DNA of 9,116 nucleotides from an uncultured Ruminococcus sp. (GCA_946414115.1 CAMKNF010000075.1:1-9116); one strand, 5' to 3'. Shown: positions 1-7,078, counted from the stretch's first letter. Numbers and translations: made by a program. Notes: generated by a model from the sequence alone, not told the origin.

Positions 1-100
1 AGTATTCTTTTATTGCTTGAAGGATTATTATTTACACAAAATTTTATGGGCTGCCTGTCCCTACGTCTGTAAAGGAAATGTCACTAAATATCTAATAAAA
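1..100. other. Flank without a supported gene
   Basis: The first 100 bases lie beyond the valS terminator. One plus-strand frame is open from base 1 to a TAA at 70-72 and could be the tail of a gene entering from the left, but 23 codons with no recognisable motif cannot support that. Another plus-strand frame stays open from 17 to 259 only because it runs antisense into valS. No convincing promoter or start codon is visible on either strand. Confidence 0.4.
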
Positions 101-134
101 AATCGGGCAATCCCTTTTGTCAGGTTGCCCGATT
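101..134 (-). terminator. Intrinsic terminator of valS
   Basis: A perfect 10-bp inverted repeat (AATCGGGCAA at 101-110 and TTGCCCGATT at 125-134) with a 14-nt loop begins 10 bases beyond the valS stop. Read on the minus strand it is followed at once by a run of T residues (complement of 96-100 plus the A/T end of the stem). This is a standard rho-independent terminator and marks the end of the valS transcript. Confidence 0.85.
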
Positions 135-144
135 GTAATTCATT

Positions 145-2838
145 TTATTTCAGTGCATCTATAGCCGCTTCAATAAGCGCAATCTGCTCTCTTTCCTTTG
201 CCGCCTGTCCCTTAACCTTTTCAATTACGGCCTCGGGTGCCTTTGCTACAAAGCCCTGATTGTTGAGCTTGCCCTCGCTCTGTGCAAGGCGTTTCTTAAC
301 CTGATCAAGCTCCTTGTTAAGTCTTGCAAGCTCTGCCTGTTTGTCAACAAGCTCGTCCATCGGAATGTAAATCTTTGCGTCAGCCGTTACGATTGTAACA
401 GCTCCCTCAATTTCAAAGCTGTCGGCAACCTCAACCTCGCTTGCAGACGCAAGCTTCTGAATGAATGCTGTACCGTCCTTAAAGGTCTGCGGGAACTTTG
501 TTGCAATGTAAACCTTTGCTTTTCTTGACGGAGGAACGTTCATCTCTGCACGGCGGTTACGGATTGCACGGATTGCCTCCATAACCCTCTGCATTTCAAG
601 AACAGCCTCGGGATAGTCAAGCTCTGCGTTGTATTCGGGATACTTTGCAAGCATAACCGTTTCGCCCTCGTGCGGAATTGTCTGCCAGATTTCCTCTGTG
701 ATGTAGGGCATAAACGGGTGGAGAAGTCTTAAAATTTGGTCGAGAACGTAGAGAAGAACCTGTCTTGCGTTCTGTGCATCCTCGCCGTCGCTTGAAAGTC
801 TTGCCTTTACAAGCTCAATGTACCAGTCGCAATAGCAGTCCCAAATGAACTCGTAAACCTTCTGAACGGCAATGCCAAGCTCGAATTTTTCAAGATTTTC
901 GTTGACTTCCTTTGCAACCGTGTTGAGTGTGGAAACAATCCACTTGTCCTCGGTTGTAAGTGTTTTCGGAAGCTCTTGCGGAACGTCGTAGTCGTCAATG
1001 TTCATATGAACGTAGCGTGATGCGTTCCAGAGCTTGTTTGCAAAGTTTGCACAAGCCTCAACACGCTTTTCGGAATATCTCATATCGTTACCCGGTGAGT
1101 TGCCCGTTGCAAGGAAAAATCGGAGTGCGTCAGCACCGTATTTGTCGATAACCTCGAGCGGGTCAATGCCGTTGCCGAGTGATTTTGACATCTTAACGCC
1201 GTTTTCGTCACGAACAATACCGTGCATAAATACGGTCTTAAACGGTGCTTCGCCCGTATGCTCACATGCCGAGAAAATCATTCTTGCAACCCAGAAGAAG
1301 ATAATATCGTAGCCCGTAACGAGAGTGTCGGTGGGGTAGAAGTACTCAAGCTCGGGAGTCTTGTCAGGCCAGCCGAGTGTTGAGAAAGGCCACAAAGCGG
1401 AGCTGAACCACGTGTCGAGCGTGTCCTCGTCCTGATGCAGATGATTCTTGCCGCACTTCGGGCAAACTGTGGGCGTTTCCTTTGCAACGATAATTTCGCC
1501 GCAGTCATCGCAGTACCACGCAGGGATTCTGTGTCCCCACCAGAGCTGACGTGAAATACACCAGTCTTTTATGTTCTCCATCCAGTGGAAATATACCTTT
1601 TCAAAGCGTTCGGGAATAATCTTTGTTTCGCCGTTTTTTACGCATTCAATGGCAGGCTTTGCAAGCGGAGCCATCTTGACAAACCACTGCTTTGAAACCA
1701 TAGGCTCAATAGTTGTGTGACAGCGGTAGCATGTGCCTACGTCGTGAGTAAGCTCCTCAACCTTTTTGAGTGCTCCGATAGCCTTAAGATCGGCAAGAAT
1801 TGCTTCTCTTGCCTCCATAGTTGTCATTCCTGCGTATTTTCCGCAGTCAAGCACCTCAGGCTCGTTTTCTGCAAGCTGACCATTTGCCTTCAGCTCGTTG
1901 TATTCGGCAACGTCCTTGGCACCCGTCATATGACCGTCATATGTGAAGCAACGTACGATTGGAAGCTTGCAGCGCTGACCTACCTCAAAGTCGTTGGGGT
2001 CATGGGCGGGAGTAATCTTAACAACGCCTGTTCCTTTTTCCATATCTGCGTGTTCGTCGCATACAATCGGGATTTCCTTGTTGAGCAACGGGAGAATTAC
2101 GTGACAGCCGTGCAGATGTTTGTAGCGTTCGTCGTCCTTGTTGATTGCAACGGCTGTGTCGCCGAGCATTGTTTCAGGACGTGTTGTTGCAATTTCAAGG
2201 TATTCGCCTGTTTCCTTAACCTGATAGAGCAGATGCCAGAAATGACCGTGCTGTTCCTTGTATTCAACCTCGGCATCGGAAATTGATGTGCAGCAGTGCG
2301 GACACCAGTTTACCATTCGATTGCCTCTGTAAATTTTACCTTCCTCATAGAGCTTGACAAAGACCTCGGTAACCGCCTTTGAACAGCCCTCATCCATTGT
2401 AAAGCGTTCACGCTCCCAGTCGCAGCTTGAACCGAGCTTTTTCAGCTGGCTTGTGATTCTTCCGCCGTATTCACGCTTCCAGTCCCACGCACGTTCAAGA
2501 AATCCGTCACGTCCGATGTCTTCCTTTGAAATGCCCTCTTTGCGCATAGCCTCAACAATTTTAGCCTCTGTCGCAATTGAAGCGTGGTCTGTGCCGGGAA
2601 GCCAGAGTGCGCTGTAGCCCTGCATTCTTCTCCAGCGGATTAAAATATCCTGCAAGGTTTCGTCAAGTGCATGTCCCATATGCAGCTGACCTGTGATATT
2701 TGGCGGCGGCATAACAATAGTATAGGGCTTTTTGTCCTTGTCCACTTCAGCGTGGAAGTAGTTGCCCTTAATCCAGAAATCATAAATTTTGTCCTCGAAT
2801 TCCGAGGGGTTGTAAGATTTAGCAAGTTCCTTTGCCAT
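145..2838 (-). CDS. valS: Valyl-tRNA synthetase
   Basis: This enzyme charges tRNA-Val with valine in the cytoplasm and hydrolyses mischarged Thr-tRNA. Counting from the first possible ATG (2844), the class I signatures are HMGH at residues 55-58 (after PPPNITGQ) and KMSKS at 551-555. The CP1 editing domain shows TTRPETMLGD near 220 and a GTGVVKITPAHDPND block near 271. Cys pairs at 445/448 and 461/464 (CDDC, CPKC) look metal binding. SRQLWWGHRIPAW near 431 and WFSSALWPFSTLGWP near 479 are typical ValRS blocks. The C-terminal 70 residues form the ValRS coiled-coil arm. Full length, about 897 residues. The second ATG (2838) is preferred because GAGGAG (2852-2847) lies 8 nt before it but only 2 nt before the ATG at 2844. 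It has its own promoter and terminator. No T-box leader is present, although Firmicutes synthetase genes often have one. Confidence 0.98.
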   Translation of the reverse strand: MAKELAKSYNPSEFEDKIYDFWIKGNYFHAEVDKDKKPYTIVMPPPNITGQLHMGHALDETLQDILIRWRRMQGYSALWLPGTDHASIATEAKIVEAMRKEGISKEDIGRDGFLERAWDWKREYGGRITSQLKKLGSSCDWERERFTMDEGCSKAVTEVFVKLYEEGKIYRGNRMVNWCPHCCTSISDAEVEYKEQHGHFWHLLYQVKETGEYLEIATTRPETMLGDTAVAINKDDERYKHLHGCHVILPLLNKEIPIVCDEHADMEKGTGVVKITPAHDPNDFEVGQRCKLPIVRCFTYDGHMTGAKDVAEYNELKANGQLAENEPEVLDCGKYAGMTTMEAREAILADLKAIGALKKVEELTHDVGTCYRCHTTIEPMVSKQWFVKMAPLAKPAIECVKNGETKIIPERFEKVYFHWMENIKDWCISRQLWWGHRIPAWYCDDCGEIIVAKETPTVCPKCGKNHLHQDEDTLDTWFSSALWPFSTLGWPDKTPELEYFYPTDTLVTGYDIIFFWVARMIFSACEHTGEAPFKTVFMHGIVRDENGVKMSKSLGNGIDPLEVIDKYGADALRFFLATGNSPGNDMRYSEKRVEACANFANKLWNASRYVHMNIDDYDVPQELPKTLTTEDKWIVSTLNTVAKEVNENLEKFELGIAVQKVYEFIWDCYCDWYIELVKARLSSDGEDAQNARQVLLYVLDQILRLLHPFMPYITEEIWQTIPHEGETVMLAKYPEYNAELDYPEAVLEMQRVMEAIRAIRNRRAEMNVPPSRKAKVYIATKFPQTFKDGTAFIQKLASASEVEVADSFEIEGAVTIVTADAKIYIPMDELVDKQAELARLNKELDQVKKRLAQSEGKLNNQGFVAKAPEAVIEKVKGQAAKEREQIALIEAAIDALK

Positions 2839-2867
2839 AAACATATCTCCTCATACATTGCAAAGTG

Positions 2868-2890
2868 GTAAGCAAAATCATTGCGCTTAC
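2868..2890 (-). other. Hairpin in the valS leader
   Basis: GTAAGC at 2868-2873 and GCTTAC at 2885-2890 form a 6-bp inverted repeat with an 11-nt loop. It falls inside the predicted ~50-nt leader of the valS transcript, between the -10 box and the ribosome binding site. It lacks a T run, so it is not a terminator, and the leader is far too short for a T-box. Function unknown; it may be fortuitous. Confidence 0.35.
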
Positions 2891-2902
2891 ATATACTTAT
2901 AT

Positions 2903-2931
2903 ATTATCTCATTTTAGTGTGCTTTTGTCAA
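2903..2931 (-). promoter_or_regulatory. Sigma-A promoter of valS
   Basis: On the minus strand a perfect -35 box TTGACA (2931-2926) is separated by exactly 17 bases from the -10 box GATAAT (2908-2903, five of six consensus bases). Transcription should start near 2896, giving a leader of about 50-58 nt. The promoter lies in the 120-bp gap between valS and the lipoprotein gene, so valS can be transcribed alone. No terminator separates the two genes, so some read-through is also possible. Confidence 0.85.
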
Positions 2932-2962
2932 TCAATGAGAGGAAAATTCTGATGTATTTTGT

Positions 2963-3910
2963 CTAACGGTACTTTGCAAGCAAGTTAATATTTGCCTTTT
3001 CAATATCATTTAAGTATGAGTCGCTGTAGCTCGGATTTTCAATATACCATTCGGTTGATTGGAAATAAGCTCTGATTTGAGAATTCTTGAAAGCTCGTCC
3101 GTAGCGGGCGTAGATTTCATTGATAGCCTGCTGAACCTGTGCCGAAGAAAGCATTGAAGCTTCACTGCTGTTAAGTAATCTGTAGGAAGAATCATAAAAA
3201 ATAAAGTCGCCCTTATATGTGTTTCCGATTTCACTCGGAGATGAGTTCATTGTGGTAATTTTACCGATTCTGTTTGAAGATACCGGCGGTTTTGTAACAG
3301 CCCGAGTGGGAGCTGTGCTTGGAGTAACAGGGTTAGTCACCTTTTCGCTTTTAACCGTAACTGTGCAGGACGCTTCCTTGCCGTTTTGCGACTTGCAGGT
3401 GATGCTTGCGATGCCTGACTTTACACCTGTAACAAAACCCTCGCTGTTTACAATTGCAACTTTCTCGTCGCTTGAACTCCATTCAAGAACACCGCTCGGT
3501 GCGTCTGACGGCTGAGTTTTTGCAAGAAGCTGAATTTTCTTGCCTTCCTTGACGGAAACATTGGAACTGCTCAGGGTAATAGAAGTCACTTCCTTGTCAG
3601 TTACAGTGACGTTACAGGTCGCTTTTATATCGTTTTCTGCTTTTGCCGTCACAACAGCAGTGCCTGCGCTTTTTGCCTTTAAGGTACCGTCGGATATGGT
3701 GACGATTTTGTTGTCGGAGCTTGTCCAGTCAAGTGACTTGGTTTTTGCGTCCTCGGGAAGAATTTTTGCCGTAATTCCGAGTGAGTCACCGACAGTCATA
3801 GTGACATCTGTTTCGCTTAACTCAATGCTCTTAACCTCTTTTTCAAAGCAGGAGCAGAGAATCAAGGGGACTAAAGCAATAATACAAATCAAAAGTGCAG
3901 TCTTTTTCAT
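2963..3910 (-). CDS. Lipoprotein with two Ig-like (BIG2) domains and a C-terminal YARHG domain
   Basis: This 315-residue protein is predicted to be secreted and anchored to the membrane outer face. Residues 1-20 are a signal peptide (MKKT, then a hydrophobic stretch) ending in LCSC, so Cys21 is the likely lipidated residue; Cys at the -2 position is slightly unusual for a lipobox. Two bacterial Ig-like BIG2 repeats follow (about 26-104 and 107-187), each with the W-x-SSD-x-K-I/V and G-x-A-x-I/V-T motifs of the family. A Thr/Pro/Ser-rich linker (188-213) leads to a YARHG-type domain (about 235-315) with the motif EIYARYGRAF near 265 and YFQSTEWY at 282-289. These domains are usually linked to surface binding or adhesion; no enzymatic residues are seen and the ligand is unknown. 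AGGAGG (3925-3920) lies 9 nt before the ATG. Confidence 0.9.
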   Translation of the reverse strand: MKKTALLICIIALVPLILCSCFEKEVKSIELSETDVTMTVGDSLGITAKILPEDAKTKSLDWTSSDNKIVTISDGTLKAKSAGTAVVTAKAENDIKATCNVTVTDKEVTSITLSSSNVSVKEGKKIQLLAKTQPSDAPSGVLEWSSSDEKVAIVNSEGFVTGVKSGIASITCKSQNGKEASCTVTVKSEKVTNPVTPSTAPTRAVTKPPVSSNRIGKITTMNSSPSEIGNTYKGDFIFYDSSYRLLNSSEASMLSSAQVQQAINEIYARYGRAFKNSQIRAYFQSTEWYIENPSYSDSYLNDIEKANINLLAKYR

Positions 3911-3967
3911 AAATAATGCCCTCCTATTTTGGTACGCCCTAATATTATTTGTCCGTGTGTTGGTTTT

Positions 3968-3996
3968 AGTATATACTATTTTACAGTTTTTGTAAA
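3968..3996 (-). promoter_or_regulatory. Sigma-A promoter of the lipoprotein gene
   Basis: Minus-strand boxes TTTACA (3996-3991) and TATACT (3973-3968) are separated by 17 bases, each matching consensus in five of six positions. The start point should be near 3961, giving a leader of about 50 nt. The promoter is back to back with that of the small plus-strand gene, with about 63 bp between the two -35 boxes. Confidence 0.75.
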
Positions 3997-4059
3997 CATT
4001 TTTGTCTTTTTATCGTCAAAATAAACGCATTATATATTTTTTATTTTGTGAAAAAGCTG

Positions 4060-4088
4060 TTGACATTTTAAAAATAATGATATAAAAT
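4060..4088 (+). promoter_or_regulatory. Promoter of the small membrane protein gene
   Basis: A perfect TTGACA (4060-4065) is followed after 17 bases by TAAAAT (4083-4088, five of six consensus bases) in a very AT-rich setting. The expected start point near 4095 leaves a leader of about 40 nt before the small gene. Confidence 0.75.
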
Positions 4089-4137
4089 ATAATTGTATCA
4101 ATGAAATAATACATATAACACTAAAGGTGCGATGATT

Positions 4138-4362
4138 ATGATTAAAAATACAGCATTTAAAATCAAGGACAAAACCGTTTCGCTTTCGTTAAGTGTATGC
4201 AAAAAGATAAAACAGCTGGCGGTATTTTCTGCAAAGAAAGTTTCGGAAGGCACGGGAAAATTCGCTTCATTTATCGGGAAATATGCGTTTGTATTCTCGG
4301 TGTTTTCTGTACTCGGAGTAGTTATGTTCTTTGTCAGGCGAGTGCTTGCTAAACAGGGATAG
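4138..4362 (+). CDS. Small basic protein with one C-terminal membrane span (unknown function)
   Basis: I do not recognise this 74-residue protein. The N-terminal 48 residues are rich in Lys and Ser/Thr and look amphipathic (for example KIKQLAVFSAKK near 24-35). Residues 49-66 (YAFVFSVFSVLGVVMFF) form one hydrophobic span followed by RR and a short basic tail. There is no cleavable signal peptide, so it is probably a small inner-membrane protein. The ATG at 4138 is chosen over the in-frame ATG at 4132 because AAAGGTG (4123-4129) is 8 nt from the former and only 2 nt from the latter. It has its own good promoter and a strong terminator, which supports real expression. It diverges from the lipoprotein gene. 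Confidence 0.7.
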   Translation: MIKNTAFKIKDKTVSLSLSVCKKIKQLAVFSAKKVSEGTGKFASFIGKYAFVFSVFSVLGVVMFFVRRVLAKQG

Positions 4363-4404
4363 AAAGAACCGCAAGAAGTACTTTCATATACTAAACGAAA
4401 TACA

Positions 4405-4439
4405 AAAGAGCCGAGAATGTTTTGCATTCTCGGCTCTTT
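4405..4439. terminator. Bidirectional terminator between the small gene and tRNA-Arg
   Basis: AAAGAGCCGAGAATG (4405-4419) and its exact complement (4425-4439) form a 15-bp perfect stem with a 5-nt loop (TTTTG). On the plus strand it ends in CTCTTTCT and closes the small gene; on the minus strand it ends in CTCTTTTGT and lies directly behind the CCA end of tRNA-Arg. The two convergent transcripts appear to share it. The T runs are short, so the long stem probably does most of the work. Confidence 0.85.
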
Positions 4440-4442
4440 CTG

Positions 4443-4519
4443 TGGTCCGCCCGAAGGGATTTGAACCCCCGTTCTCCGGAATCGGAATCCGTTGCGTTAT
4501 CCAGCTGCGCCACGGGCGG
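4443..4519 (-). tRNA. tRNA-Arg (anticodon CCG)
   Basis: A full cloverleaf of 77 nt including an encoded CCA (4445-4443). The acceptor stem CCGCCCG pairs perfectly with CGGGCGG, followed by discriminator A. The D arm is GCGC/ACGC with a mismatch at 13-22. The anticodon loop is TTCCGAT, anticodon CCG, reading CGG (Arg). The anticodon stem has one A-G mismatch at its outer pair (27-43). The T arm is GGGGG-TTCAAAT-CCCTT with two G-U pairs. It has its own promoter and is followed 3 nt later by a strong terminator, so it is transcribed as a single tRNA. Confidence 0.96.
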
Positions 4520-4534
4520 AAACAATAATTTTAT

Positions 4535-4563
4535 CATACGGGTGGATATTATCCGCCCGTATG
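4535..4563. repeat. 14-bp inverted repeat in the tRNA-Arg leader
   Basis: CATACGGGTGGATA (4535-4548) faces TATCCGCCCGTATG (4550-4563). On the plus strand the arms pair fully with one G-U pair; on the minus strand the same position is a C-A mismatch. It sits just after the predicted start point of the tRNA-Arg transcript and 73 bp beyond the ABC-F stop at most. No T run follows on the minus strand, so it is a poor terminator for ABC-F. The arm sequence CGGGCGGA is identical to the 3' acceptor strand of the adjacent tRNA. Confidence 0.6.
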
Positions 4564-4572
4564 TTACAATAC

Positions 4573-4601
4573 ATTATACCATTATTTTAAAAAATCATCA
4601 A
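4573..4601 (-). promoter_or_regulatory. Promoter of tRNA-Arg
   Basis: Minus-strand -35 TTGATG (4601-4596) and a perfect -10 TATAAT (4578-4573) are separated by 17 bases. The -35 box starts 7 bases beyond the ABC-F stop codon. Transcription should begin near 4566, about 47 nt upstream of the mature tRNA. Confidence 0.75.
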
Positions 4602-4607
4602 CAGTTT

Positions 4608-6509
4608 TTACTCCGAAAGCTCTTCCCAGATTAAATACTGCTCTTCCTGCTCCTGCCGGAGCTGTTCAAGCTTGTTTGTCAGCTCGATGAGCTTTTCATA
4701 ATCTGCAACAACTTCCTCACTCGAAAGCAAAGCCTGCGTTTTTTCAATTTCACCGTCAAGCCTTTCAATCTCGGCTTCGGCTTTGTTGAGCCTTGTTTTG
4801 CGCTTTCTTTCTTCGCTCTGCTTTTGCTTTTGCAAAAAGTAATCGTTCTGCGGCTTTTCTTTATTAACAGTCGCTTTCTCGGCTTTGTTTTCACCGATTT
4901 CCGACTTTGTGCGTTCAAGGTAATAGTCGTAGTTACCGAGATACTCCGTCACGCCGTTGGGCGTCATAACAAGCACACGGTCGGCAAGCTTGTTTATAAA
5001 ATATCTGTCGTGGCTGATAATCAACAGCGTTCCACCGTACTCCTTGAGCGTGTTTTCAAGCTCCTCACGTGAGGACGAGTCAAGGTGGTTTGTCGGCTCG
5101 TCAAGGAGCAAAAAGTTTCCGCCTTTTAGCATAAGCTTTAAAAGTGAAATCCTCGCCCTTTCGCCGCCGCTCATCTTTGAAAGAGGCTTGAATACTTCCT
5201 CGCCCTTGAACAAAAACGACGCCATTGCGCATCTAACTTCCGTCTGCGTCATATTAGGAAACGCATCCCACACCTCGTCAATCGCCGTCTTGCTCAAATC
5301 AAGATTCTGCTGCATCTGGTCAAAATATCCGACCTGAACATTTGCGCCGTAGTCATATTCTCCGCTGTCCTGAGGACATTTGCCCGTTAGAATCTTAAAA
5401 AGCGTTGTCTTGCCGCAGCCGTTTGAGCCGAGAATGAAAACTCTTTCGCCTTTTCTGATATGTATGTCAACATTTTTGAACAGATGCTTTTCGCCGAAGG
5501 ATTTTGCAAGACCTCTGCAAATCAGCACATCGTTTCCGCTTTCGCATTTCGGCTCAAAGTGCATATGCATAGTTTCAAGCTCGCTGTCAGGTGTGACAAG
5601 CTGTGCCTTTATTCTGTCGGCTTCCTTCTGCTTGCTCGCCGCAGTAATGAAGTTGTGCTCACGTCCCCAGCGTTTTTGCTGTTCAACAATGCCCTCAATG
5701 CGCTTGATTTCTTTTATATCGTTTTCGTACTTGTTCTTAAGCGACTCGTTGTATGCCTTTTTCTTTTCAATAAACTCCGAATATGCGCCCTTGTAGCACA
5801 TTGTACGGTTGTGCTCAAGCTCAATTGTCTTGTTCGTGACCTTGTCAAGAAAATAACGGTCGTGGCTGATGATTATCATTGCGCCCTTGAAGTCACGCAA
5901 AAAGCCCTCAAGCCAGTTTACAGAGCCTATGTCAAGGTGGTTTGTCGGCTCGTCAAGTAAAAGCATATTGCTCTGTGAAAGCAAGAGCTTTGCAAGGCAG
6001 AGCTTTGAACGCTGTCCGCCGCTTAAGCTGCCAACAGGCATTGTAAAGTCAGACTCCTTAAAGCCGAGACCTAAAAGTGCCGAGCGTGTACGGCTTTTGT
6101 ATGTAAGACCTCCGAGATTTTCAAAGCTTTCAATCAGTTGTGTCTGCCTTTCGACAAGCTCGTTGAGGTCACCGTTTTTGTTGTCAATATCGTTTGTTAC
6201 GGCTGAAATTTCCTTTTCCATATCGTCAAGGAAGTCAAAAACCGACAACAGCTCGTTGTACACGTCAATCCTCGGATTGTTGCAGGCGTGCTGTTCCATA
6301 TAGCCGACACGTGTGTTTTTTTCAAATGTCACAGTGCCCGAGGTGGGAGAGATTTCGCCGTTGAGAATTTTAAAAAGGGTAGTTTTACCAACGCCGTTTG
6401 CGCCGATAAAGCCGACCTTGTCGTTGTTTTCAATGTCGAATGAAACGTCTGTAAAAAGATTTCGCTCGATAAATGTCATTGTAAGATTGCGCACAGATAA
6501 CGCAGGCAT
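4608..6509 (-). CDS. ABC-F family ATPase (translation factor type, two ABC domains)
   Basis: This 633-residue soluble protein has two fused ABC ATPase domains and no membrane segments, the ABC-F layout. Known members bind the ribosomal E site and relieve stalled ribosomes or protect against antibiotics. Domain 1 has Walker A GANGVGKTT (36-44), signature LSGGQ (162-166) and Walker B LLLDEPTNHLD (183-193). Domain 2 has GSNGCGKTT (361-369), MSGGE (446-450) and LLLDEPTNHLD (467-477). Both switch histidines are present (ISHDRYF). The charged linker at about 245-325 is the P-site tRNA interaction motif, of ordinary length, so a housekeeping factor is likelier than a resistance protein. A Lys/Glu-rich coiled coil (about 565-633) forms the C-terminal extension seen in YdiF/Uup-like members. 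AAGGGG (6522-6517) lies 7 nt before the ATG. It follows the DUF5658-like gene by 36 nt without a terminator, so the two are probably co-transcribed. Confidence 0.95.
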   Translation of the reverse strand: MPALSVRNLTMTFIERNLFTDVSFDIENNDKVGFIGANGVGKTTLFKILNGEISPTSGTVTFEKNTRVGYMEQHACNNPRIDVYNELLSVFDFLDDMEKEISAVTNDIDNKNGDLNELVERQTQLIESFENLGGLTYKSRTRSALLGLGFKESDFTMPVGSLSGGQRSKLCLAKLLLSQSNMLLLDEPTNHLDIGSVNWLEGFLRDFKGAMIIISHDRYFLDKVTNKTIELEHNRTMCYKGAYSEFIEKKKAYNESLKNKYENDIKEIKRIEGIVEQQKRWGREHNFITAASKQKEADRIKAQLVTPDSELETMHMHFEPKCESGNDVLICRGLAKSFGEKHLFKNVDIHIRKGERVFILGSNGCGKTTLFKILTGKCPQDSGEYDYGANVQVGYFDQMQQNLDLSKTAIDEVWDAFPNMTQTEVRCAMASFLFKGEEVFKPLSKMSGGERARISLLKLMLKGGNFLLLDEPTNHLDSSSREELENTLKEYGGTLLIISHDRYFINKLADRVLVMTPNGVTEYLGNYDYYLERTKSEIGENKAEKATVNKEKPQNDYFLQKQKQSEERKRKTRLNKAEAEIERLDGEIEKTQALLSSEEVVADYEKLIELTNKLEQLRQEQEEQYLIWEELSE

Positions 6510-6545
6510 AAAGTCACCCCTTCAAATCATCTTTTCTATTTTACA

Positions 6546-6929
6546 TTAAAAACTGAAAAAGAGCAATACAAAATTGAAAATATGCCAGAGGTTCACAAGT
6601 GCGTAAGCGCATATTCCGATATAGAGCAAAAGGTTTGTGGAAAATCCTTCCTCAACTCCCATAAGCTTGTAGACAACGCAACAGATTATAATCAAAACAA
6701 GCGGAAGTATACCTTTTATGAGTAATGCTGTCAGGAAGCTGCCTAAAACAGGCTGCATAATAGGGTTTGCTTCGTAAAATTTACCGCTTGCAAGCAGAGC
6801 CTGTGTGCAGAACCAGTCGACAAGATTGAGAAAGTAGAGAAAAAATATTTTTTGATAAAACGAAAAGCTGTTGGATTTTTTTGATTTATATTCATTCTGA
6901 AAGCTTTTCGGGTTGTTAGCGTAATCCAT
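6546..6929 (-). CDS. DUF5658-like small membrane protein
   Basis: A 127-residue protein with a polar, basic N-terminus (1-25) and three hydrophobic segments (about 28-46, 62-86 and 99-124). The first span carries N35, D38 and T42 in the pattern LNLVDWFCT; the loop after it has the motif EANP (53-56), and K72 lies within the second span. This N-D-T...EANP...K arrangement matches my memory of the DUF5658 family, whose role is not established; a search is needed to confirm. AAGGA (6941-6937) sits 7 nt before the ATG. The gene is the first of a probable two-gene unit with the ABC-F gene. Its ribosome binding site lies in one arm of an 11-bp inverted repeat, which may control translation. Confidence 0.85.
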   Translation of the reverse strand: MDYANNPKSFQNEYKSKKSNSFSFYQKIFFLYFLNLVDWFCTQALLASGKFYEANPIMQPVLGSFLTALLIKGILPLVLIIICCVVYKLMGVEEGFSTNLLLYIGICAYALVNLWHIFNFVLLFFSF

Positions 6930-6936
6930 AATACCG

Positions 6937-6977
6937 TCCTTAATTTATGTTAATTAAAATTGTTTTTAAATTAAGGA
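6937..6977 (-). promoter_or_regulatory. Inverted repeat that could mask the ribosome binding site of the DUF5658-like gene
   Basis: TCCTTAATTTA (6937-6947) and TAAATTAAGGA (6967-6977) are perfect 11-bp complements with a 19-nt AT-rich loop. In the minus-strand transcript the second arm contains the AAGGA Shine-Dalgarno sequence and the first arm contains UCCUU, so the fold would hide the site. It works only if transcription starts upstream of 6977. A weak promoter candidate, TTGCTT (6997-6992) with TAATTT (6973-6968), would start downstream and exclude the first arm. Confidence 0.45.
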
Positions 6978-7078
6978 TATTATTTGCGATAAAGCAACCA
7001 TTATTCTTTTTTTAAGTCAGATTTTATCAGGGCGTAAGAGCAGCCAAGAAAAAACTTTAAAAATTTATTAAAAAAGTG

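Noticed and set aside
1717..2286. 189-codon plus-strand open frame
   Set aside because: It lies wholly antisense to valS, whose product is a clear family member. No ribosome binding site or recognisable motif; a shadow frame.
3540..3995. 151-codon plus-strand open frame opposite the lipoprotein gene
   Set aside because: Antisense to a well-supported coding gene and overlapping its promoter; hydrophobic runs arise from the complement of the Thr/Ser-rich Ig repeats.
4098..4427. 109-codon minus-strand open frame opposite the small membrane protein gene
   Set aside because: It overlaps the shared terminator and the small gene's promoter region. The plus-strand gene has better start, promoter and terminator signals.
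4535..4563. Terminator of the ABC-F gene
   Set aside because: The hairpin has a mismatch on the minus strand and no T run after it, and the tRNA-Arg promoter lies between it and the stop codon.
5460..6303. Two overlapping plus-strand open frames of 166 and 144 codons
   Set aside because: Antisense to the ABC-F gene, with no start signals and no domain; shadow frames.
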